DNA from: an uncultured Lachnospiraceae bacterium
GTDB taxonomy: Bacteria; Bacillota; Clostridia; Lachnospirales; Lachnospiraceae
Direction: 5' to 3'
Assembly (NCBI GenBank): GCA_910586275.1
Contig: CAJUIM010000044.1
Span: 1-26,488 of the forward strand
DNA: 26,488 bases
This document shows positions 6,906 to 14,332 of the stretch, in pieces. The notes under the pieces were generated by a model, which ran no database searches, was not told the DNA's origin, and was given only the letters and a program-made list of their open reading frames with translations. Made by a program: the position numbers and the translations under genes. Within the stretch, counting starts at the first letter, position 1. Every line of letters begins with the position of its first letter.

Positions 6906-8627
6906 TTAAATCTGTGCCTTTAATGCCTCTGTCAGTTTCTCTACTTTAGCCTGAGCGTCCTCAAGGCTGGTCCCTTTAACGCCCATATAGAATTTCAATT
7001 TCGGCTCCGTGCCGGAAGGACGGGCGCAGCACCAAGAATCATTGGTCAGGTCAAAATAGAGCACATTGGACTTCGGAAGCCCTGTTTCCCTTTCTTCCCC
7101 GGTTTCCATATTTACTGTCTTATTGCTGTCGTAATCCCTTACTTCCACTACCTTCAGATCGCCGAACTCCTTCGGAGGATTGCTCCTCAGTTTATCCATA
7201 ATCTCGGCAATCTGTTTCGACCCTTCGATTCCCTTCAATGTAATCGCATACTGTGTCTCTTTATAATAGCCGTATTTTTCATACAATTCCAGCATCTGGT
7301 CCCATACGGTCTTACCGTTCTTCTTGCACCATGCCGCCATTTCACAGAGACACATCACTGCCACTACCGCATCTTTGTCCCTTGCATGGGTTCCTGCCAG
7401 ACATCCGTAGCTTTCTTCCAGACCGAATACATAGTGATTGGAGCCGCTCTGCTCAAACCATTTGATCTGTTCCCCGATATATTTAAAGCCCGTCAGTACT
7501 TCGATACATTTTACTTTGTAATCATCGCAGATTGCCTTTGCCATATTGGTTGTGACAATCGTTGTCACCAAAGCCGGGTTTTCAGGCATCCTGTTTTCTG
7601 CCGTCCTCTCCCTTAAAATATATTCCGCAATAAGCATTCCGGACATATTGCCGGTAAACGGCACATATTCTCCGCTCTTTGTATCCAATGCATAAATGCC
7701 CAGCCTGTCCGCATCGGGATCCGTAGCCAGCACGATATCCGCTTTTTTCTCCTTTGCCAATTTCAATGCGAGAGTGAATGCCTTCGGGTCTTCCGGATTC
7801 GGATAATCCAAAGTAGTGAAATCCGGATCGGGCATTTCCTGCTCAGGCACTACAAATACATGCTTAAAGCCCAGTTCCGAAAGAATACGCCTTACCGGCA
7901 CGTTTCCTGTCCCGTTGAAAGGAGAATATACAATCTTCATATCATCCGCCATCTCTTTAATGATTTCCGGATGAATAATCTGTTTCTTCAGTTCCGCCAT
8001 ATATGCATCGTCTATTTCCGCCCCGATTACCTGATAAAGCCCGGCCTTAACGGCTTCTTCCTTGTCCATGGTCTTTACTTCATGGTAATCCGTCACATTC
8101 TTCACTTCCGTAATAATCTCTTTGTCCTTCGGAGCCGTTACCTGTGCGCCGTCCTCCCAATATGCTTTATATCCGTTATATTCCGGCGGGTTATGGCTTG
8201 CCGTAATGACAATGCCGGAAATACATCCCAATGTCCGCAGCGCAAAGGACAGTTCCGGCGTAGGCCGCAGTGCATCGAACACATATGCCTTAATGCCGTT
8301 GGCTGCCAAGCAGAGCGCAGCTTCGTCGGCAAATTCCGGCGACATCCTCCTGGAATCATATGCAATGGCGACACCCTTCTCTTTCCCGCCCTGCTTCAAT
8401 ATGTAATTGGCAAGTCCCTGTGTAGCTTTACGCACCGTATAGATGTTCATACGGTTTGTGCCTGCGCCGATAACGCCTCTGAGACCGCCGGTACCGAATT
8501 CCAGTTCTTTATAGAAACGGTCCTCAATCTCTTTCTCGTTGCCCTTGATTGCCTCGAGTTCTTTTTTCGTCTCTTCATCAAAATACGAATCGCTCAGCCA
8601 AAAATTGAATTCATCCATGTAGCCCAT
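6906..8627 (-). CDS. pgcA: Phosphoglucomutase/phosphomannomutase (alpha-D-phosphohexomutase)
   Basis: A cytosolic enzyme that interconverts hexose 6-phosphate and hexose 1-phosphate, feeding nucleotide-sugar synthesis, here most plausibly glucose-1-phosphate for RmlA. At 573 residues it has the length of the PgcA-type family. The four landmarks are present: the phosphoserine loop TASHNPPEYNG with S144, the metal loop DPDADR (303-308), the sugar-binding loop GLEESYG, and the C-terminal phosphate-binding RPSGTEPKLKFY. AGGAGGAG six bases before the ATG fixes the start, and a promoter lies just upstream. It could act on mannose as well as glucose phosphates; the sequence alone does not separate them. 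A 211-base gap with possible regulatory hairpins separates it from the next glycosyltransferase. Confidence 0.93.
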   Translation of the reverse strand: MGYMDEFNFWLSDSYFDEETKKELEAIKGNEKEIEDRFYKELEFGTGGLRGVIGAGTNRMNIYTVRKATQGLANYILKQGGKEKGVAIAYDSRRMSPEFADEAALCLAANGIKAYVFDALRPTPELSFALRTLGCISGIVITASHNPPEYNGYKAYWEDGAQVTAPKDKEIITEVKNVTDYHEVKTMDKEEAVKAGLYQVIGAEIDDAYMAELKKQIIHPEIIKEMADDMKIVYSPFNGTGNVPVRRILSELGFKHVFVVPEQEMPDPDFTTLDYPNPEDPKAFTLALKLAKEKKADIVLATDPDADRLGIYALDTKSGEYVPFTGNMSGMLIAEYILRERTAENRMPENPALVTTIVTTNMAKAICDDYKVKCIEVLTGFKYIGEQIKWFEQSGSNHYVFGLEESYGCLAGTHARDKDAVVAVMCLCEMAAWCKKNGKTVWDQMLELYEKYGYYKETQYAITLKGIEGSKQIAEIMDKLRSNPPKEFGDLKVVEVRDYDSNKTVNMETGEERETGLPKSNVLYFDLTNDSWCCARPSGTEPKLKFYMGVKGTSLEDAQAKVEKLTEALKAQI

Positions 8628-8667
8628 GTTTTGCTCCTCCTAATTTATATAGTTTGCCGACGCTTAT

Positions 8668-8696
8668 ATCATACCATATTCTTCCCGTTTTTTAAA
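8668..8696 (-). promoter_or_regulatory. Sigma-A-type promoter of the mutase gene
   Basis: TTTAAA (8691-8696) and TATGAT (8668-8673) are 17 bases apart on the minus strand. A TG one base before the -10 box makes it an extended -10. Transcription would start about 34 bases before the ATG at 8627. Confidence 0.6.
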
Positions 8697-8735
8697 GCAT
8701 TATGTTATTGCGGCAGCGAAATCAGTTTTGCCAGA

Positions 8736-8880
8736 GTTACTGTTCACACGTCACTGTTCCGCGAGGCGTTTCCGCATATTTTGTGCGGAAATCCCCAGTT
8801 TTTCAGCGCGAAACCCCACCTTTTGCGATTTCTGTGCATCGCGAAGCGCGTTACCGGTCACAGAGTGAACAGTAACGCGC
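8736..8880. repeat. Inverted-repeat intergenic element with nested hairpins
   Basis: The element is bounded by GTTACTGTTCAC (8736-8747) and its exact reverse complement GTGAACAGTAAC (8865-8876). Inside are an 8-bp hairpin TTTCCGCA/TGCGGAAA (8769-8791) and a hairpin GCGCGTTAC/GTAACGCGC (8846-8880) containing a further TCAC/GTGA stem. It encodes nothing itself. It looks like a short non-autonomous repeat of the MITE or REP kind. Its right end supplies the last codons and the stop of the hydrolase gene. Confidence 0.6.
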
Positions 8881-9792
8881 CAGACACTCTGCAAATTCCC
8901 TGGGCTTTTCTATATGAATGCCATGCCCGCAAGGAAAGCGCACAATTTGTATATCAGCAACAAGTTCCGAAACTCTCTTCAGATCTTCTTCGCTTAATGC
9001 CGCCAATAAAATACCGTCTTCACTGAAATTTGTCTCTGCCTTCATAAAGATTGTTTTACACTTAATATTTCTCAATATATTTTCATGCAATATTCCGCAA
9101 TGAAAGCTATCGTTGAAAAACGTCTCGCCAAACAATGGGTCATACTTCCCCATGCCATGAAAACCGCTAAGAGCAGCTTTGGGCCAGAACATCACTTTTA
9201 AGTTTCTGTCCGGATACCTTCTCCTATATTTTGCAGCCATTGCCGTCATTTTTCTCTTTATTTTTTCCCTGGACTTTTCAGGAAAGAAATTCCATGCATA
9301 CTGATGGCTGAAATAATACAGCACGAAATCCCTACTCTCTGACTGATTTATGAAACTATGGCAAACCGTGGATAAATCAATATAATTATAACTGCCTTTA
9401 CGCCTTTCCCCCTGGGAAGAGAAAAAAGGAGGATCCTCTAAAATCAGATAACTGCAAAGTTCCGTTTCCGAAGCAATATACGCCGCAAGCAACCCTCCGG
9501 AGGAATGCCCCAAAAGAAAAACTTTTTCTTTCACTACATCATGAATAAAACAAATTATCGCTTTACCGATATCCTCTAAATTATAATGCTCTGCATTATG
9601 CAGACTTTCCCCATGCCCATAGCAGTCAACCGAATAGACATGATACTTTTTCGATAATTCCCCCCATACATTTTCAAAACTTGTACCATCTACCCCCTGC
9701 GCATGAATCAGGACTAATGGCTGTAACTGATTTCTTATCTCATAGTAATTCAGCTCTATTCCCTGCTTTTTGTAAACATGTTTCGAGATCAT
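8851..9792 (-). CDS. Alpha/beta hydrolase
   Basis: A 313-residue protein of the alpha/beta hydrolase fold. The nucleophile elbow GHSSG carries S97. D120 in LILEDPP is a possible acid residue, and H290 in the C-terminal GHGIHIEKP segment is the likely catalytic histidine. YSVDCYGHGES is the usual early strand-turn of the fold. There is no signal peptide or membrane helix, so it is probably cytosolic. The substrate is unknown; a role in the glycan pathway is not implied by sequence. AAGGAGG six bases before the ATG at 9792 fixes the start, although the frame is open to 9840. The gene is visibly AT-richer than both neighbours and is flanked by two unrelated inverted-repeat elements, which suggests it was inserted. 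Its last six or so codons (YCSLCDR) and TAA come from the downstream repeat. Confidence 0.85.
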   Translation of the reverse strand: MISKHVYKKQGIELNYYEIRNQLQPLVLIHAQGVDGTSFENVWGELSKKYHVYSVDCYGHGESLHNAEHYNLEDIGKAIICFIHDVVKEKVFLLGHSSGGLLAAYIASETELCSYLILEDPPFFSSQGERRKGSYNYIDLSTVCHSFINQSESRDFVLYYFSHQYAWNFFPEKSREKIKRKMTAMAAKYRRRYPDRNLKVMFWPKAALSGFHGMGKYDPLFGETFFNDSFHCGILHENILRNIKCKTIFMKAETNFSEDGILLAALSEEDLKRVSELVADIQIVRFPCGHGIHIEKPREFAECLARYCSLCDR

Positions 9793-9846
9793 ACAGATCC
9801 TCCTTATATCTATCAAACTCCCCTCACACTCAATCATCAATTCTCG

Positions 9847-10005
9847 GTTTTATGCCTGCATCGGCGTCTCCGTTAAGAGGATAGAAACAGCCAACACAGT
9901 CCGGCAGGAAATCCGGTGTGCATGCGGATACAAAAGCACACCGGATTTCCTGCCGGACCGTGTTGGCCGTTCCTCTTAACAGAGACACCGACGCAGACAT
10001 AAAAC
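9847..10005. repeat. Long near-perfect palindrome
   Basis: Left arm 9847-9921 and right arm 9936-10005 are reverse complements over about 70 bases, with five or so substitutions and one 5-base indel, around a 14-base loop. The innermost 23 pairs are perfect. It fills the space between the stop at 10012 and the hydrolase ribosome site. A transcript would fold into one very stable hairpin. It has the look of a MITE-like or palindromic repeat unit. The reading frame across it is a by-product of the symmetry. Confidence 0.75.
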
Positions 10006-10011
10006 ACCGCA

Positions 10012-11970
10012 TCACACCTTTAGGGAAAAATCACTTCTGTCCAACGAGAAATTAGGATTATAATACGGATCTCCCTTTTCCAATACCGCTTTCCACTTGG
10101 CCCGGAATCTCTCCGATTCCTCCTCATATCGCTCCGCCTTCTCTCCCCGGTCATCCAGCCCCCTTGACACGGATTCAAAGTGATACAGTTCCGCGAACGG
10201 CGTAAATACATTCAGATATCCCGCTTCCCGCAGTTTCAGGCAGAAATCCACATCATTCAGTGAAACCGCAAAGGATTCATCCAAGCCTCCCACCTTCCGG
10301 AACAAATCCTTTGCCACCATCAGGCAGGCTCCTGTCACTGCCGAAACATCCTGCGCATAACAGAGCCTCCCCATATAACCCAAGTTTTCCCTATGCTGCC
10401 CATAATGGCTGTGGCCTGCCGTCCGGTGCGCCCCCAATGCCAGCACCACGCCGGCATGCTGAATGGTCTTGTTTTCATAATAAAGCTTGGCTCCTGCCGC
10501 TCCCACATCCTCCCGCTGGGCATACATCAGGAGTTCTTCCATCCAGTTGACGGTTATCACCTGCGTATCATTGTTCAGCAGCAGGATATATTCCCCTTTG
10601 GCTTCCCCTACCCCCTTATTATTCACTGCGGAATAATTGAATTTCCCCTTATAGGTCACCACCCGGATCCGTTCCTTACCCTCCAGTTCCTTATAATAGT
10701 TCCATATTTCCTCTGTCTCGCTGTTATTTTCCACCACAATGATTTCATAGTTATCATAAGTGGACCTTTCCAGAATAGAGTCAATACATCTGCGCAGATC
10801 GGAAGCATGATCTTTATTGGCAATAATAATAGAAATCATAGGATTGCCGATAATCTGGTAGCTTATTTTAAAAATAGTCTCAAACGCCCTAGTGCTTGTA
10901 ATCCGGAAATGTTCGTACCCATGCTTGCGCAGATGTTCCGCCACGGCTCCTTTTGCCGCTTCCATGGCATATGGCTTGGCCTCTATGCCGCTGGCCACGC
11001 TGCCGGCATGGGATCTCCAGTAATACATCAGTTGGGGAATGTGTACAATTTTCTCTGCCCGATCCGTCAGACGCAGAATCATGTCATGATCCTGGCTTCC
11101 GTCAAATTTTGTCCGGAAAAGTTCGTCCCCGTCCAGCAAGCGTCTGTGAAATACGCTGAAATGGCAGATATAATTGTTTGCCCGCAGGTTATCCACCGCA
11201 TAATCCGGTTTAAAATGCATAGTCAGCATTTTATTGATATCGTTATTTTTAAAGGTTGTCTCGTCACAGTAAAGATAATCCGCCCCCTGTTCATTGATTG
11301 CCTTCACATATTCATACAAAACCGAAGGATGCAGAATGTCGTCCTGGTCAAACAGCCCGATATACTCACCGGTAGCCAGTTTCAGGCACTCATTGGTGTT
11401 CCCCGATATCCCGCCGTTCTTATCCAGCTTCTTATAGACTATCCTGCCCTCTGCCCGTGCCGCATACTCCATGCAGATTTCCCCTATATAGCTATGGTCA
11501 TCGTCGGAGCCGTCCGCCAGACACAGCTGCCAGTTCCCGTAAGTTTGGTTCATTACGGAATCCAGCATCTGAATCTGAAATTCCCGCCGATTATTCCAAA
11601 GCGGCACCAATATGCTGATTTTTACCATACGGGGAAATACCGTTTCCTGTTCCGCTTTCCGTCTGGCAGCATCGGGAAAACTGGCCGTGCCGTAATGCTC
11701 CATGGCCTCCCGTTCCCGCTGCTTATACTTGATTTTTGCCCAGATTCCCCTCAGATTCCCGCAGTTTCTCAGCCTGTCCCTCTGACGGATAAAATAATGC
11801 ATCGCTTTACGCAAAGGCGCGCTCATTTTCCAGAGGGGATTATTCTTAATACGGTTCAGCTTGAAAGTCAGTTCGTCGTTCTTCTCGTCCAATTCCGCCA
11901 CCCGGCTGGCCAAATCCGCACATTTGATATGTTCCTTTTCATATGCCTCTTTATAATCTGTAATTTCCAT
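10012..11970 (-). CDS. Tandem-domain family 2 glycosyltransferase
   Basis: A 652-residue cytoplasmic glycosyltransferase with two GT-A domains, likely able to add two linkages to the growing glycan. Residues 8-45 form a short coiled coil (DLASRVAELDEKNDEL). Domain 1 (about 117-345) has KISILVPLWNN, the metal motif LFDQDDILHP (about 207-214), FDGSQDHDMILR and YYWRSHAGSVA. Domain 2 (about 378-625) has ISIIIANKDHASDLRRCIDS, VVENNS, LLNNDTQV (about 465-471), VTGACLMV, SLNDVDFCLKLREAGY and LYHFESVSRG. The tail GDPYYNPNFSLDRSDFSL is typical of this group. A GAGGA site precedes the ATG, only 6 bases after the upstream stop, so the two large glycosyltransferases are probably co-translated. The palindrome begins 7 bases after the stop and may set the 3' end of the message. 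Confidence 0.9.
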   Translation of the reverse strand: MEITDYKEAYEKEHIKCADLASRVAELDEKNDELTFKLNRIKNNPLWKMSAPLRKAMHYFIRQRDRLRNCGNLRGIWAKIKYKQREREAMEHYGTASFPDAARRKAEQETVFPRMVKISILVPLWNNRREFQIQMLDSVMNQTYGNWQLCLADGSDDDHSYIGEICMEYAARAEGRIVYKKLDKNGGISGNTNECLKLATGEYIGLFDQDDILHPSVLYEYVKAINEQGADYLYCDETTFKNNDINKMLTMHFKPDYAVDNLRANNYICHFSVFHRRLLDGDELFRTKFDGSQDHDMILRLTDRAEKIVHIPQLMYYWRSHAGSVASGIEAKPYAMEAAKGAVAEHLRKHGYEHFRITSTRAFETIFKISYQIIGNPMISIIIANKDHASDLRRCIDSILERSTYDNYEIIVVENNSETEEIWNYYKELEGKERIRVVTYKGKFNYSAVNNKGVGEAKGEYILLLNNDTQVITVNWMEELLMYAQREDVGAAGAKLYYENKTIQHAGVVLALGAHRTAGHSHYGQHRENLGYMGRLCYAQDVSAVTGACLMVAKDLFRKVGGLDESFAVSLNDVDFCLKLREAGYLNVFTPFAELYHFESVSRGLDDRGEKAERYEEESERFRAKWKAVLEKGDPYYNPNFSLDRSDFSLKV

Positions 11971-11976
11971 ATTTCC

Positions 11977-14313
11977 TCATCCCTTCACAACAAGATAGCG
12001 GTTTGTCCAAGAATATAGTTTCTGCCCGGATCCTTTCTCCCTTGCCATCACGCCTACCCGGAAAATTCCCGCCGGCAAGTCTTCCCTCCCGATTTCCATA
12101 CAGAATCCTGTCATGCCTACATTTTTCTGATCCGGAAGGTTTGTTTCCACGTCTTTCCGTATATAGGGCTCGGCCTTCACTGCCCATACCCTATACCCAT
12201 TGCCTTGGACTTTACGTTCTGCGCTTCCGGCCTTCCCGTTCCGATTTCCGTCCTTGCCGTCTGCGCCCTCCGCTTCTTTGCCGCTCCCTGCATCCCTATT
12301 CCCGTTTCCTTCCCCTGCAGTCCTTTCCGTCTTTTCCGCGCCGGTGCATTGCCGCTCTTCCCCGAAGATCAGGTATTTGTCAAAGCAGGCATTATCCGAC
12401 CCTGCCACGAAAGAATATCCCTGCAGCAGATATCCTCTGCCCTTTCCGCCGTCTCTGTCTTCTCCCCAGTCTGTCTCCGATTGCTCCCATGGCCCTGCAT
12501 ATTCCAGACTTACTATTACGCAGGCATCCTCCCGTCCGTTTGTCTCCAAGCCGTCCACCCGCCTCACTGCGCCGCCGTACTGCGGATCTACGTCATAGTC
12601 CGCTTTCAGTTCGAATCCCGTACTCAGCATATCGCCGGCCAAATATTTATGATAGAAGGGATCCATACCGTACAGATGGGGATGCCTGCCATACAGTTTC
12701 TCCCGCTCCCCCAACAGCCGTTCCAGCTTTTGCCTGTCATCGTCGTTCCCCCGGCTCATGGACTCATAATGGTACAGCACGGCATCCTGCAATACCACAT
12801 TATAATATCCTTTTTCAAATAAGGTAAAACAAAAATCCACATCATTGAAAGCTATCGGCAGTTCCTCCGGAAAGCCTCCCGCCTCCTTATATTTTTTTCT
12901 TTCCACTGCCAGACAGGCTCCTGTGACAGCTATCACATTACGTTCCCGCCGATTCCATCCGTAGAAAAAATCCGTGCCGTCATCCCTGAACTGCAGTTTG
13001 TGCACCGGCCCCAAACGGAGGTTTACAATTCCTGCATGCTGAATCCGTCTGCTGTCCGGATAATACAGTTTCACGCCTGCCGCTCCGGTAAACCCGCGCT
13101 TTGCCTTGCCGTACAGCCGCTCCAAGAGACATCCCTGCATACCCGGCCGGCTGTTACGGCTCTCTTCCTTTTCTGTATCCTCCACAATTTCCGTATCGTC
13201 GTTCAGAAACAGCAGCACATCCCCTTGGGACGCGGCCGCACCTATATTACACATTTTGGAAAAATGAAAGGGCATCTTTTCATAAAGATAAAGACACCCC
13301 CGCCCCGCCAGCCACCCTTCCAAATCCTTCCGCACTTCCTCCGCGCTTCCGTTATCCACCACAATAATCTCACATTCCGGCATTCCTTCCCGCTGCCTGT
13401 TGAGACTGCATTGCTTCTGCACCGACTCGATGCAGCGTTTTAATACCTCCGCATTGTCTTTGGACGGAATCACCACGGACATCAGCCCATTCCCGGCAGT
13501 GTTTTTTCCAAATGCGTCCCCCGCCTCTGTGGCCGGACACCCGGTTCCGTCAAGAGACTTGGATCCGGCAAACTCCATTTCCAGATTATGCCTTGCATGA
13601 AACAGCACTTCATCCATATGCCCTACCGGAAATCCGAAGCCGTCACCGTTTCTGCCGTCCGCCGCTTTTCCGTCCCTTGGCAGGAATCCGCCGCTTTTGG
13701 CCGCCGCCACATAGCAGAGCCGGTAAACCGTCTCATCCCCTGCCGCAAAGCTTCCGCTATTTTCTCCGGCGTCATTCCCCCCATACGCTCTGCCGTTTTT
13801 CCCACCTGCCAATATCCATTTCTTCTCATCCTCCGTCAATGCACACAAAGCCTCCGTCCGTACTGCAAAAATACTGCCGAAGTAGAAAAAAGACAGGAAA
13901 GTATCCGGTGACCAATGCGGCTTGAGCCATGGCGTATAGCGTATTCCGTCCGGCCCCATCACATCCTCGTCGCCGTAGGCAAGGTCAATTTCCTTATGCT
14001 CCCAAAAATACTCAGCCGTCACCCGTTCCGCAATTTCGCTTACATTCCCGCCCTCTCCCACAAACAGGACGACCGCCGCCGATTCTCTGTGCATCACTCC
14101 TTTTCCCACATAATCCCGGCAGATTTCATAGGGAACCTGCCGCACCGACAATGCCCGTTCCCCGTGCGTCTGACTGTCCGGACCATATTTCTCTTTTTCT
14201 CTGCCCCGGATCCAGCTGTCGTAGGACACTGCCTTTTCTTCCATCAGCCTGTCATACTTTCTCCGCTGCCACTCCTGCAGCCCTTTTTTTGCCCATTGCT
14301 TCAATCCTGCCAT
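11977..14313 (-). CDS. Family 2 glycosyltransferase with reduced first domain and C-terminal beta domain
   Basis: A 778-residue glycosyltransferase. The N-terminal part (about 75-250) keeps the second half of a GT2 domain (YGDEDVMGPDG, WLKPHWSPDTFLSFFYFGS) but lacks the opening nucleotide-binding strand and its own early motifs, so it may be inactive. The second domain is complete: LMSVVIPSKDNAEVLKRC (about 275), VVDNGSAEE, LLFLNDDTEIV (about 370), GAAGVKLYYPD, AVTGACLAVERK, FNDVDFCFTLFEKGYYNV and LYHYESMSRGNDDD. The last 230 residues form a predicted beta-rich domain (GYSFVAGSDNACFDKYLIF ... NLPDQKNVGMTGFCMEIG) interrupted at about 652-697 by a charged, Gly/Asn/Lys-rich insert. AGGA lies four bases before the ATG. 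It starts 19 bases after the methyltransferase-kinase gene and ends 6 bases before the next glycosyltransferase. Confidence 0.87.
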   Translation of the reverse strand: MAGLKQWAKKGLQEWQRRKYDRLMEEKAVSYDSWIRGREKEKYGPDSQTHGERALSVRQVPYEICRDYVGKGVMHRESAAVVLFVGEGGNVSEIAERVTAEYFWEHKEIDLAYGDEDVMGPDGIRYTPWLKPHWSPDTFLSFFYFGSIFAVRTEALCALTEDEKKWILAGGKNGRAYGGNDAGENSGSFAAGDETVYRLCYVAAAKSGGFLPRDGKAADGRNGDGFGFPVGHMDEVLFHARHNLEMEFAGSKSLDGTGCPATEAGDAFGKNTAGNGLMSVVIPSKDNAEVLKRCIESVQKQCSLNRQREGMPECEIIVVDNGSAEEVRKDLEGWLAGRGCLYLYEKMPFHFSKMCNIGAAASQGDVLLFLNDDTEIVEDTEKEESRNSRPGMQGCLLERLYGKAKRGFTGAAGVKLYYPDSRRIQHAGIVNLRLGPVHKLQFRDDGTDFFYGWNRRERNVIAVTGACLAVERKKYKEAGGFPEELPIAFNDVDFCFTLFEKGYYNVVLQDAVLYHYESMSRGNDDDRQKLERLLGEREKLYGRHPHLYGMDPFYHKYLAGDMLSTGFELKADYDVDPQYGGAVRRVDGLETNGREDACVIVSLEYAGPWEQSETDWGEDRDGGKGRGYLLQGYSFVAGSDNACFDKYLIFGEERQCTGAEKTERTAGEGNGNRDAGSGKEAEGADGKDGNRNGKAGSAERKVQGNGYRVWAVKAEPYIRKDVETNLPDQKNVGMTGFCMEIGREDLPAGIFRVGVMAREKGSGQKLYSWTNRYLVVKG

Positions 14314-14332
14314 CTTATCCTATCCTCAGCCC

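Noticed and set aside
7860..9026. Plus-strand open frame of 388 codons across the mutase and hydrolase ends
   Set aside because: It runs antisense to two recognisable genes and through a repeat element; no motif or ribosome site supports it.
9830..10015. Small minus-strand frame across the long palindrome
   Set aside because: Its codons come from the two arms of the palindrome and it has no ribosome site.
10393..12018. Long open frame on the plus strand (541 codons)
   Set aside because: It lies opposite a well-matched two-domain glycosyltransferase, has no family motifs, and its composition is that of an antisense frame.
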